Below, piece after piece: positions 9,690-18,205 of a DNA stretch of 64,000 bases. The stretch is taken from positions 310,001 through 374,000 of the forward strand of contig NZ_SJSK01000002.1 in NCBI RefSeq assembly GCF_004331645.1, given 5' to 3'. The stretch comes from Pedobacter frigiditerrae (GTDB lineage: Bacteria > Bacteroidota > Bacteroidia > Sphingobacteriales > Sphingobacteriaceae). The notes beneath the pieces were generated by a model that was not told where the DNA came from, searched no databases, and saw only the letters and a list, made by a program, of their open reading frames with translations. Every line of letters starts with the position of its first letter. Within the stretch, counting starts at the first letter, position 1. Both the position numbers and the translations under genes were made by a program.

Positions 9690-10814
9690 CTATTTTTTCA
9701 ACTTATAAACTTCTGTTCCAGCTAATAAAAAGCAACCTAAACCATAATCCTCAAAATCTGGCATACTGGTGTAATTAACCGGCTGACCATCTTTTGGCTC
9801 TTTCCCTGTTCCTTGCATGTAACCAATAAAACCTGTTTTTTGAACCGCTTCTTTAGTCATACCGTTCCAAGCTTTGGCAATAATAGGTTTGTAAACGGCT
9901 TTATCTAAAATGCCTTTATTTACACCCCAAGCCATTCCGTAAACAAACAACGCTGTTCCAGAAGTTTCTTTACCACCAAAATGAGTTGGATCTACCAAAC
10001 TCACATTCCAGAAACCATCTTCACGTTGTAAAGGCACTAAAGCCTTAATCATTTCGTGATAGGTTTTTAAATATTCATCTCTATGAGGTGCATTTTCTGG
10101 CATAATTTCCAACACCTTAACCAAGGCAGCAACTACCCAACCATTTCCTCTGCTCCAATAACAATCTTTACCATTTGGCTCTTTGTAAGGTGGCACAAAA
10201 TCTTTATCTCTCCACCATAAGCCATCTTTTGCATTGTATAAGCCTCCACCTTCTACGTTTTTGGTGTGCATATACATTTTATACATGTACTCATAATAAG
10301 TATCATCTTTTGTTAAAACACCTAATTTCGCAAATACAGGCATCGCCATTTGCAAGGCATCAATCCAAGTCCAATCGTTAACTTTTCCAGATTTAATCAT
10401 TAAATCCATTGAAGCTTTAATGTCTTTTATTCTTTCTGGTTTTGGGTCGATGTTATATAAATCAATATAGGTTTGTCCACAAGCCTGATCATCACCATTT
10501 CTAGTTTGGATGCCATTTCTTAATCCCCACTTATGTTTATCACCCCATTGCACAGCATAATCATAATATTCCTTATCAGGATTAATTTGATGTAAAGCCA
10601 TTAACCCTTCATAATAAACGGCCCTTGTCCAAATGTTGCTTGGTCTTTCTTTGTTGGTAAAAATAGATTTTCCAGCATCTGGCCACTTATTCATGAAATA
10701 AGCATTGGTTTGTTTTAAAACTTTTAAAACCTTCGATTGAGATGGGATTTTTTGAGCAAAACCTTGTGATATTAAGGCGAATAATATGATTGTAGCTAGG
10801 ATTGTTCTTTTCAT
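9690..10814 (-). CDS. GH105 unsaturated rhamnogalacturonyl hydrolase (YteR-like)
   Basis: 374 aa. I chose the ATG at 10814 because it begins a proper signal peptide (MKRTILATIILF... ending SQGFAQ, about 21); an in-frame upstream ATG at 10916 would overlap the previous gene by 83 bp and bury the signal. GH105 removes the unsaturated galacturonyl residue left at the non-reducing end by rhamnogalacturonan lyases, so it works directly after the PL11 enzymes. Visible motifs are GDDQACGQTY (Asp109) and WIDALQMAMP (Asp152), matching the two conserved acidic positions of YteR, plus an (alpha/alpha)6 barrel pattern and RGNGWVVAALVKVLE. Leftward operon: 19 bp after the GH2 gene and 2 bp before GH31. 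Confidence 0.93.
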   Translation of the reverse strand: MKRTILATIILFALISQGFAQKIPSQSKVLKVLKQTNAYFMNKWPDAGKSIFTNKERPSNIWTRAVYYEGLMALHQINPDKEYYDYAVQWGDKHKWGLRNGIQTRNGDDQACGQTYIDLYNIDPKPERIKDIKASMDLMIKSGKVNDWTWIDALQMAMPVFAKLGVLTKDDTYYEYMYKMYMHTKNVEGGGLYNAKDGLWWRDKDFVPPYKEPNGKDCYWSRGNGWVVAALVKVLEIMPENAPHRDEYLKTYHEMIKALVPLQREDGFWNVSLVDPTHFGGKETSGTALFVYGMAWGVNKGILDKAVYKPIIAKAWNGMTKEAVQKTGFIGYMQGTGKEPKDGQPVNYTSMPDFEDYGLGCFLLAGTEVYKLKK

Positions 10815-10833
10815 TAGGATGAATTTTATGAAA

Positions 10834-13737
10834 TTAATTAGAATTTGGCTTAGGTTTAAGTTCATCTGGACTATCTTTAGTAAAAGTCTCAAACTTTTGT
10901 TTTGAAGGTGTTTCAAAAATGTCTTTTACAACATTAAAGTCAACGTTAAATTTCGGGTTAAATTGGTCTGAAACCATATATTTCTGTAAACTATAATACA
11001 ATTGTTGCGCACTTGGCATTCCCTTTAAATCTGATGATAGGTTAGCACTTGATACAATCAATTTACCATTGCCAACTTTTGCTTCAAAAATCATAGCCAA
11101 ACGGCGATTTAAAAACCAGGTATCAATTGGCTGAACGATAGGTTTAAATCCTTTCGGGAAATCTTCCAAGTTCATTACTTGGGTTCTATTTACGATTTCC
11201 CACCATTGCATATCGCTGTGATAAGACGTTGGAAATTCAGCAAATGCTGGATTCTTCGGATCAACCACAAAACCCAAAGTATGTGGTGGACGCATTTTAA
11301 ACCAAGAAGTATTCCAAAATACTGGTAAAAATGTTTGAACCACCTCTTTTCCTTTGATTACTTTTCCGGCTGCATTTAAAAACACTTTTCCTCCGCTGTT
11401 TAATACCGCTCTTGCTTTATCATCCAAATCAGTCGTATAGTAAACATCAGTTTTAACTTCGGGAAGTGAGGGTGGGAAAAACCAAAAATCCCAATCGTTG
11501 GCAAATTCAGTTCCATCAATAGCAACTTCTAATTTTAGTTTTCTAGACTTGGTAATTGGGTTTGATGAATATTTTAGAGAACCGATTTGAGTAATCTCCC
11601 CAACTGGCAATGTTCTTGGACCCCATTTAAAAGTAAAAACTACTTTACCAGTTTCATCTATTAACCTAGCTGTAATTTTTGCATCTATGGGAGCTTTCCC
11701 CCAATGCGCTATTTCAATTTTCGGTTCAAAGTTTTCATCGCTCGTATAAACAAACTTAGGCACCTCAATTAATGGGACAGTACTGTTAGAAAAGCGCTTA
11801 AATTCTTTAGCGGTGATATATCCTTTTTCATCCCAAAAGGCATCTAATACACCAATTAATGCAGTGCCTTGACCAGGATAATCATTTAAAGACAGTAACT
11901 GATAACCGTTATAATTTGGTGTTCTTAAAGCTTTTTCTATTTCATTTTTGTAACATAGCGCTTGTAATTTACCCGAAGCCATTAAAAATGATTCTGCTTG
12001 ATCGCCCATATTATGGTCTTTCAAATCTTCTTCAAACAACTCAAAGTTTTTAGCTTTATAAGCTCCTGTATATTTTTTAATTTCTTTAAAGTTCGGGTAC
12101 ACACAATACTGTCCCATCTCATGGGCTACAAAAGGAACTGTGAATTGTGAAATTTGCTTAGCATAAGTAGAAATGCTTTCAGGTTTTCTGCCCCAATCTA
12201 AACCTCTTGCTCCTGCCCTAACCATAAATTCGTTATTTGGAATAACTGGCCAACTACCACCTACTGAAGCTCCAGTGTACAACCTTCTAGAATCTTTTGC
12301 TTTCCAATAATCGTTAAACTTGGTTAGGTATTCTACTTGTCTCCCACTAGGTTCATTTCCATAAGCCATCATACAAAAAGAGGCATAATTGCCATAATTT
12401 TTGGTCATGCGATTAGTCTCATCGTAAATGAACTGGTCGATAGGTTTTCCGTTACCGATAGAAGTTCCATGATTTGCCCAACTCGGACCTTCAGGTTGTA
12501 AATAAAAACCAATTAAGTCGGCAGCTATAAATGCAGCTTCTGGTGGGCACCAAGAATGGAAACGCATATGGTTTAATCCATGAGCCTTTGATATTTTAAA
12601 AATCCTAAGCCATGATTCCACGTCCATTGATGGATATCCCGTTAGGGGAAACTCGCAGTTATTAGCGGTTCCACGTAAAAAAACCGGACGACCATTGACA
12701 TGAAAACTTCTACCTACGGCTTTAAATTCACGCATCCCAAATTGAACTTGTCTTTCGTCCTTTTTACCATCTTTGCTAACTAACGATGCTCTTAAGCGAT
12801 AAAGTGCTGGGTCAAATTCATCCCATGTTACGATCTTACCGCCCATTGGCAACTCAATTTCTAGTGAACCATTTCCATTTGTAATTGAATATGCTTTAGT
12901 TAGTGCCTTAACATTTATAATTTCTTTGGTATTGAAACTTGTGGCTGATAAGGTAATGTTTCCTGTCGATGAAATATTTTGACCTGCCTTTAATTGAATC
13001 TTAACTTTGGCAACCTTGCGTTTTAAATCAGGATAAACTTGAATGTCTTCAAAATAGATTGGAGAACCAGCTTGAATAAACATTTTACCTACAACGCCAT
13101 TCCAGTTTCCCTGGGTATGATCGGTTAAACTGTGCGAATCTTGACCAACATTGATAGCTTTTATCCTGTTATCAATTTGCAAAGTAATAGTATGTTTGCC
13201 AGGTTTTAAATTAGCTGGTAACTCGAAGTTTTGTGCTACCACAAAAGTATATTGACTGCCGATTTCTACATCATCAATCCACACTCTTGTTTCTGAATGG
13301 GGATATTCTAATGATAAAACCATTCTTTTCCCATTCCAATCTGTCGGGATTTGAATATCTTTTTGATACCAAGCTGCTCCCGTGTAATATTTGTTAGGTG
13401 TTAACCAAAATGGAATTTTAATATTATTGGCTTGACGATATTTAGCCAAACTCGGATTATAAAAATAAGAACTATCATAAATACTTCCAGTCCACTTTGT
13501 TTTAAGCGTGATGTCTTCTCCCTTGAAATTTTCATTCATCGAACCCGGTAAATTAATAGTTTCTGGAAGAACGATATTAAACCATTTTGCCTTTAAACCT
13601 TCATCATTGGCATCGATTTTAAATCGCCATTTACCTTGTACAGAAATGGTTTGGGCTTGTGCAGCGTTAGAAAGCAAGAAGAGAAATAAAACAGCAAGTA
13701 AATGCCAGTGTTTCAACTTAAATAGATTTATCAGCAT
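10834..13737 (-). CDS. GH2-superfamily exo-beta-glycosidase, divergent clade
   Basis: 967 aa with a signal peptide (cleavage near AAQAQ, 29). A sugar-binding jelly roll (about 35-230) carries WYQKDIQIPTDWNGKR and TRVWIDDVEIG. An Ig-like domain comes next, then a barrel with FHVNGRPVFLRGTANNCEFP (about 345-364), acid/base Glu462 in MAYGNEPSG and nucleophile Glu540 in FVAHEMGQYCVYP. A long C-terminal part (about 700-967) looks like a Rossmann/beta-galactosidase-trimerisation-like region (LDDKARAVLNSGGKVFLN). The barrel motifs differ from the three ordinary GH2 beta-galactosidases of this window, so the sugar may not be galactose. It is first gene of the operon GH2-GH105-GH31-rhaM, with the 10-bp-period operator 84 bp upstream. 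Confidence 0.82.
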   Translation of the reverse strand: MLINLFKLKHWHLLAVLFLFLLSNAAQAQTISVQGKWRFKIDANDEGLKAKWFNIVLPETINLPGSMNENFKGEDITLKTKWTGSIYDSSYFYNPSLAKYRQANNIKIPFWLTPNKYYTGAAWYQKDIQIPTDWNGKRMVLSLEYPHSETRVWIDDVEIGSQYTFVVAQNFELPANLKPGKHTITLQIDNRIKAINVGQDSHSLTDHTQGNWNGVVGKMFIQAGSPIYFEDIQVYPDLKRKVAKVKIQLKAGQNISSTGNITLSATSFNTKEIINVKALTKAYSITNGNGSLEIELPMGGKIVTWDEFDPALYRLRASLVSKDGKKDERQVQFGMREFKAVGRSFHVNGRPVFLRGTANNCEFPLTGYPSMDVESWLRIFKISKAHGLNHMRFHSWCPPEAAFIAADLIGFYLQPEGPSWANHGTSIGNGKPIDQFIYDETNRMTKNYGNYASFCMMAYGNEPSGRQVEYLTKFNDYWKAKDSRRLYTGASVGGSWPVIPNNEFMVRAGARGLDWGRKPESISTYAKQISQFTVPFVAHEMGQYCVYPNFKEIKKYTGAYKAKNFELFEEDLKDHNMGDQAESFLMASGKLQALCYKNEIEKALRTPNYNGYQLLSLNDYPGQGTALIGVLDAFWDEKGYITAKEFKRFSNSTVPLIEVPKFVYTSDENFEPKIEIAHWGKAPIDAKITARLIDETGKVVFTFKWGPRTLPVGEITQIGSLKYSSNPITKSRKLKLEVAIDGTEFANDWDFWFFPPSLPEVKTDVYYTTDLDDKARAVLNSGGKVFLNAAGKVIKGKEVVQTFLPVFWNTSWFKMRPPHTLGFVVDPKNPAFAEFPTSYHSDMQWWEIVNRTQVMNLEDFPKGFKPIVQPIDTWFLNRRLAMIFEAKVGNGKLIVSSANLSSDLKGMPSAQQLYYSLQKYMVSDQFNPKFNVDFNVVKDIFETPSKQKFETFTKDSPDELKPKPNSN

Positions 13738-13820
13738 ATCAATATTAAGTGAATGCGATTAAACACACACTATATTTGGTTAGAAGCTACTATATTAAGC
13801 TTTAATGGAGATATGGGCAA

Positions 13821-13835
13821 CCTGTAGTGTCCTGT
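13821..13835 (-). promoter_or_regulatory. Candidate operator (perfect CCTGT-N5-CCTGT)
   Basis: CCTGT at 13821-13825 and 13831-13835, same orientation and 10-bp period as the other sites, 84 bp upstream of the GH2 start at 13737. The position 23 bp downstream reads TAATATAG, a poor TAnnTTTG match. Confidence 0.6.
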
Positions 13836-13929
13836 AATAACTAGAAAAACCTATTAAAAGAGCCGAACACAAGTCTTTGAAAGGGTCTCTAAAGCGTAAC
13901 ATATTTGTGGTAGTAATTCATTTATTGAT

Positions 13930-14067
13930 TTACCACACCTGCATGCAGGCAGTGCAGGTAGGCACATAGATAACATAGTTTTTAATGAGCATTCCTTTCA
14001 ATTTTATGGCATTTTCTAACCAAAACAAATTTCCTTCTATGTGTCCTATGTTCCTAATGTGGTTAAT
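13930..14067. repeat. Inverted-repeat element of the ACCACA...CACATAG type
   Basis: One end reads TTACCACACC...GGCACATAGATAACATAG; the other reads CTATGTGTCCTATGTTCC...TGTGGTTAA in inverted orientation, enclosing about 55 bp. An inner palindrome, CCTGCATGCAGG, is present. A related half element lies at 15784-15822 (ACCACACCTGCCTGCCGGCAGG then ACACATAG). It is likely a non-coding multi-copy element or bidirectional terminator. Confidence 0.65.
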
Positions 14068-14070
14068 TTT

Positions 14071-14859
14071 TTACTTTAAATACTTATTCAACCTAGAATT
14101 CTTCAGTGTTTTTAAACCCGCAACAACAAGGGAAGCATTTAGTTTAGCGCCTGCTTCATTGGTATGCGTATGGTCCTTTTCGGTAAAATAAGTCTTAACT
14201 AAATCCGCACTAGCGGCACCATAATTATCTTTTATCAACTGGTTTAAAGGAATAAAATCTACGTGCTCCGCTTTTGCAACTTCTTCTGCCCATTTAGCGT
14301 AACTATCATTTGCCAAAACAACTTTACCATCTTTTACTGGGTTTCGAGGAATGGAAGAACATACAATCGGAGTAGCTCCTTTTGCTTTAACATCATTGAT
14401 AAACTTGCGCAGATACCAGCCATAAGTATAAACTACTTCTTGCTTTTTCTTAATTGGATTAAAGATTTCTTTACTTTCTGTACCAATTCCTTTAATTGTT
14501 CCACGAGCACGAGCTGTATCATCTAATGGACTACTATCATTATGCCCAAACTGCATCATGACAAAATCTCCTTTTTTAATCTTGGCTAAAACTGGTTCCC
14601 ATAAACCATTTGTTTGGAAAGTACGACTACTCGTTCCGCCAAGCGCATTATTTTCTACATTTATTTTATTGGTGTCAAAAAGTTCTCCAATAAAACTGCC
14701 CCAACCCCATAAAGAACCATCACCTTTTCCTTTTCCGTTTTTAACGGTAGAATCTCCGATTAAAAATAAGGTAGGTTTTTCATTTTGTTTTAAAACAATG
14801 CATGAAGAAAGAACGATAAATGCAGTGATTAGTCCTAGGCTTAAGTATTTTGTTTTCAT
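14071..14859 (-). CDS. CE12 SGNH-hydrolase, rhamnogalacturonan acetylesterase (lipoprotein)
   Basis: 262 aa from the ATG at 14859; the longer reading from 14895 adds 12 residues ahead of the signal peptide and is less likely. The lipobox LSSC gives lipidated Cys20, so it is membrane anchored. Rhamnogalacturonan acetylesterases remove O-acetyl groups from galacturonate so that lyases can cut. SGNH blocks: GDSTV with Ser37 (block I), NNALGGTSSRT (block II Gly), QFGHND with Asn107 (block III), DHTHTN with catalytic Asp229 and His232 (block V). It is the downstream member of a tandem CE12 pair (next copy at 14995), separated by a REP-like hairpin. The two are clear paralogs with the same motif order. 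Confidence 0.92.
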   Translation of the reverse strand: MKTKYLSLGLITAFIVLSSCIVLKQNEKPTLFLIGDSTVKNGKGKGDGSLWGWGSFIGELFDTNKINVENNALGGTSSRTFQTNGLWEPVLAKIKKGDFVMMQFGHNDSSPLDDTARARGTIKGIGTESKEIFNPIKKKQEVVYTYGWYLRKFINDVKAKGATPIVCSSIPRNPVKDGKVVLANDSYAKWAEEVAKAEHVDFIPLNQLIKDNYGAASADLVKTYFTEKDHTHTNEAGAKLNASLVVAGLKTLKNSRLNKYLK

Positions 14860-14890
14860 TTTTGATTTTTGTATATTCTTATTATAAATT

Positions 14891-14992
14891 GTCAATCCTG
14901 ACCTGTACCGATTTCATATCGGTAGCTTGTCGAAGCCTGCCTACCGGACAGGCTGGGATTTGCGAATGGTCTTCGACTACGCTCAGACTGAC
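14891..14992. repeat. REP-like hairpin with nested ATCGG stem-loop
   Basis: The left side runs GTCAATCCTGACCTG then a small hairpin CCGAT-TTCAT-ATCGG, then GCTTGTCGAAG; the right side is CTTCGACTACGCTCAGACTG. An inner CCTGCCTACCGGACAGG stem is also present. The left side is homologous, in opposite orientation, to the copy at 35326-35376, which contains the same nested ATCGG hairpin. Confidence 0.7.
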
Positions 14993-14994
14993 AT

Positions 14995-15771
14995 CTATTT
15001 TTTAATATAATTTTTAAGTGTACAATCTTTTAGTGCTTCAATACCTTCTATCACCGATTGGGCGTTTAGCTTAGCTCCTTCTAAATTGGTATGAGTATGG
15101 TCGCCAGGGAAAAATGCTTTTACCTTCTCTGGCCCCATTGCATCATATTTATCTCCAGTAAGCTTATTTAAATCCACAAAAAAGGCATTTTCTTCTCTAG
15201 CCACATCTGAAGCCCATTTACCAAAATTCTGATCAGCACGTAAAACTTTCCCATCTTTAAATTGATTTCTAGGTATCATAGAAACCACAATCGGTACAGC
15301 CCCCTTTGCCTTGGTTTCGCGAACAAATTTTCTAATGTACCAACCATAAGTATGTACGGTTTCTACTTTCCCATCTGGCCAGGTTAACACTTTAGTTTCC
15401 TCTCCAATCCCTCTTAAAACTCCTCTACGCCCAGCTTTTGTAGTATCTGGTGCGCTTCCATCATTATGACCAAATTGCATAGTTACAAAATCTCCAGGTT
15501 TTAAGGTTTCTAAAACTTTATCCCATCTACCTTCAGACAAAAAAGTTCGGGTACTTCTACCTGCCATGGCATTGTTTTCTACATGTAGCCTAGTCGTATC
15601 AAATAAGGCTGCGATTGGTGTTCCCCACCCCCATGTTTCTTTGTTAGAGTTGCGAACCGTAGAATCACCTATCGTATGTAAGGCTGGTTTACGTTGAACG
15701 ATAAACGCTAATGAGGACATCATCGTAATGATTCCTGCGATGATAAATAGTTTATTCTTTTTCATTTTCAT
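14995..15771 (-). CDS. CE12 SGNH-hydrolase, rhamnogalacturonan acetylesterase (second copy)
   Basis: 258 aa, with an N-terminal hydrophobic segment (about 7-25) that could be an uncleaved anchor or signal peptide; no lipobox Cys, unlike the neighbouring copy. SGNH blocks: IGDSTVR with Ser37, NNAMAGRSTRT, MQFGHNDGS and GDHTHTNLEG near residue 225. The reaction is de-O-acetylation of rhamnogalacturonan. Differences between the two copies in anchoring and in the loop after block III (TKAGRRGVLRGIGEE versus DTARARGTIKGIGTE) may give different acetyl positions or cellular locations. It lies between the GH2/PL11 operon and the other CE12; a REP-like sequence lies on each side. Confidence 0.92.
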   Translation of the reverse strand: MKMKKNKLFIIAGIITMMSSLAFIVQRKPALHTIGDSTVRNSNKETWGWGTPIAALFDTTRLHVENNAMAGRSTRTFLSEGRWDKVLETLKPGDFVTMQFGHNDGSAPDTTKAGRRGVLRGIGEETKVLTWPDGKVETVHTYGWYIRKFVRETKAKGAVPIVVSMIPRNQFKDGKVLRADQNFGKWASDVAREENAFFVDLNKLTGDKYDAMGPEKVKAFFPGDHTHTNLEGAKLNAQSVIEGIEALKDCTLKNYIKK

Positions 15772-15783
15772 TATACTTAAATT

Positions 15784-15822
15784 TTACCACACCTGCCTGC
15801 CGGCAGGTAGACACATAGAAAT
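15784..15822. repeat. Half copy of the ACCACA...CACATAG element
   Basis: ACCACACCTG followed by the palindrome CCTGCCGGCAGG and then TAGACACATAG, matching one end of the element at 13930-14067. It lies in the 97-bp gap between the GH2 gene stop and the CE12 start. Confidence 0.55.
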
Positions 15823-15868
15823 CGATAAGTCTTTTTATTATTCTATCTCAACTATGGAGTTTACATTT

Positions 15869-18205
15869 TTATTTTACTTCTAAACTAATGGAACTACTTT
15901 CTAATCCATCAGCTGTTGCTTTGACTGTAATTTTTCCATTTGGTTCATTTGCCTTTACAAAAGCAATGCAAGAACCGCGATAAGCATGTCGTTGTGTAGC
16001 TTTATACAATTCGTGGCTCGCTACATTTCCATTATCAACAGCTGTTATAAAACCTGCGCCTGAGACATCAAATTTAACTAATTCATCAGCATTTGGACAA
16101 AGATTACCATCTGCATCATAAATTTTTGCGGTCACAAAAGCTACATCATCCCAACTATTGTTGATTTGATTCTTATTTACAGATAATACAATTTTGGCAG
16201 GTTTACCAGCAGTTTTCAATTCTTCAGTTACCACCACTTTACCTTTATTTTTTCCTACCGCCTTTAATGTTCCTTTTTCGAAAGTTACATCCCACAAACG
16301 TGGAGAATCGTCTGCAGGTTTTGTTTTAGAACCTAAAGACTTATCATTCAAAAATAGCTCTACTTCATTACAATTGCTATAAACAGCAACTTTAGAATCA
16401 TCATAAGTATCAAAATCAGTTGGGGTCCAATTGTTAATCCAAGCACCGGCACCTGCATTCTCTTCTTTTCTTACAATATGAACTATTGGTTTTTCTGCCC
16501 ACCAGCTTTGTCTTTGTAAACTCTGATTTTTCCAGTTACCTGCACGGTCAAACAAACCTTGATTATTGGTCACTTCTGGCCAATCTGCCTCTCCCAAATA
16601 ATCATAACCAGTCCATAAAAACTGTCCAGCCATAAAAGGATTATCTCTTAAAGCCAAATATTGGACTAAAACGTGTGTGTTTTCTGTGCCAATTACCTTT
16701 AAGCTTGGCTTTTGGTTATGCAGAGCAACTAATTCATTTTCACGATAGTTTTGTCCAACAACATCCATTATTTCTGCAAAGCCATTGGTATAAACTTTAG
16801 AATTCGCAGGGCGGAATAAGGCCATAGTAACAGGGCGGCTCGGATCTAATTGATGAACTAAATCTTGCTGATCCGTATATTTTTTGAAACCTGCGGGACT
16901 ATTTAAATCATCATGAATTTCGTTTCCAACACTATAAATTACTATGGATGGATGGTTGCGATCTCTCATCACCATGTCACGAGTATCTCGTTCCCACCAT
17001 TCGGTAAAGAAGCGATTATATCCTTTTTCTCCGTTATTTTTAGCCGAGTTCCAAGTATCAAAAGTTTCATCCATTACCACAAAACCCATTTGATCACATA
17101 AATCTAAAAACTCTGGGGCAACAGGATTATGAGCGGTACGAATGGCATTTACACCAACTTCTTTTAATTGTTTTAACCTACTTTCCCAAATGGCCAATGG
17201 CACCGCAGCGCCAACCGCGCCACCATCATGGTGTAAACAAACACCTTTTAGTTTAAAGTTTTTACCGTTTAGCCAGAAACCTGTTGCAGCTTCAAATTTG
17301 AAAGCCCTAATACCGAAAGTATTTAATTGATCATCGATTACTTTTCCAGCGATGCTAACCTTTGTTAAGGTTTTATATAGTGATGGCGTTTCTAAATTCC
17401 ACAGTTTTGGATTGGCAACAGCGATATCCTGTTTAAATTGAAAGGATTTACCTGCTTCTACATTTTGTTTTGCTTGAGCGCTTTTAACAATTTTACCATC
17501 AGGATCTAAAATAGTAGTTTCAATAGTAACTTGAGTAGCTTTAACAGTCTCATTTATCACACTGGTTTGCACTTTAACCGTTGCCTTAGCAGCAGTGGCA
17601 TCATCTGTAGTAATATAAACGCCCCAATTTTCAATATGAACCTGATCAGTTGCCACTAAACGAACGTGCCTATAAATACCCGCACCAGTATAATAACGTG
17701 AGGCAGGTTGAACAGTGTTATCAGCTTTAACTGCAATTACATTTGTTTTTCCTTTGCCAAAATTGAGGTGTTTGGTTAAATCATAGGTAAAGCTGATGTA
17801 ACCATAAGGACGCTTACCTAAATGAAAGCCATTGATATACACATCGCTATTGGCCATAACACCATCAAATTCGATGGTGATTCTCTTTTTAGCCATTGTT
17901 TCATCTAAGGAAAAGCTCTTGCGATACCAACCTATCCCTGAAGGCAAATATCCTCCACCACGTGCAGTTGGATTAGCCTTATCATAAGCGCCTTCAATAC
18001 TCCAATCGTGTGGCACATCTAATCTTCTCCACTTCGAATCATTAAATTCTGCTTTGCTCGCCTCGCTTACATCTTCTTGAATGAAAGTCCAATTTTTATC
18101 GAAGTTGTTGATTACCCTAACCTGTGCATACGATACGGCATTCATCAAAATCAATCCTAACAAGAGGCGCATTATTCTAGGTATGTTCTTTTTAGTTCTC
18201 ATCAT
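15869..18205 (-). CDS. GH2 beta-galactosidase
   Basis: 778 aa; the signal peptide probably starts at the internal Met12 (MRLLLGLILM, ending SYAQ), so the true start could be 18172 rather than 18205. Domains: jelly roll (about 30-190, WYRKSFSLDE, GVMANSDVYINGFHLG), Ig-like (about 195-300), barrel with GVCLHHDGGAVG and RTAHNPVAPEFLDLCD, acid/base Glu429 in SVGNEIHD, nucleophile Glu508 in VIGTENTH. DUF4982-like and Big-like C-terminal domains follow. It probably removes beta-galactose from RG-I galactan side chains. If 18205 is used, the start overlaps the PL11 stop by 14 bp, which indicates translational coupling with the lyase. Confidence 0.9.
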   Translation of the reverse strand: MMRTKKNIPRIMRLLLGLILMNAVSYAQVRVINNFDKNWTFIQEDVSEASKAEFNDSKWRRLDVPHDWSIEGAYDKANPTARGGGYLPSGIGWYRKSFSLDETMAKKRITIEFDGVMANSDVYINGFHLGKRPYGYISFTYDLTKHLNFGKGKTNVIAVKADNTVQPASRYYTGAGIYRHVRLVATDQVHIENWGVYITTDDATAAKATVKVQTSVINETVKATQVTIETTILDPDGKIVKSAQAKQNVEAGKSFQFKQDIAVANPKLWNLETPSLYKTLTKVSIAGKVIDDQLNTFGIRAFKFEAATGFWLNGKNFKLKGVCLHHDGGAVGAAVPLAIWESRLKQLKEVGVNAIRTAHNPVAPEFLDLCDQMGFVVMDETFDTWNSAKNNGEKGYNRFFTEWWERDTRDMVMRDRNHPSIVIYSVGNEIHDDLNSPAGFKKYTDQQDLVHQLDPSRPVTMALFRPANSKVYTNGFAEIMDVVGQNYRENELVALHNQKPSLKVIGTENTHVLVQYLALRDNPFMAGQFLWTGYDYLGEADWPEVTNNQGLFDRAGNWKNQSLQRQSWWAEKPIVHIVRKEENAGAGAWINNWTPTDFDTYDDSKVAVYSNCNEVELFLNDKSLGSKTKPADDSPRLWDVTFEKGTLKAVGKNKGKVVVTEELKTAGKPAKIVLSVNKNQINNSWDDVAFVTAKIYDADGNLCPNADELVKFDVSGAGFITAVDNGNVASHELYKATQRHAYRGSCIAFVKANEPNGKITVKATADGLESSSISLEVK

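Larger units (their letters stand above)
13738..14070. other. Intergenic region with operator and repeat element
   Basis: 333 bp between the CE12 gene stop and the GH2 start. It contains the candidate operator at 13821-13835 and a roughly 138-bp inverted-repeat element at 13930-14067. No credible ORF is present. Confidence 0.7.

Noticed and set aside
9690..10916. Longer GH105 reading starting at 10916
   Set aside because: It would overlap the preceding GH2 gene by 83 bp and place 34 residues before a good signal peptide; the start at 10814 fits better.
14891..14905. CCTGACCTGT as another operator copy
   Set aside because: The half-sites are 5 bp apart without the 10-bp partner and belong to the REP-like hairpin.
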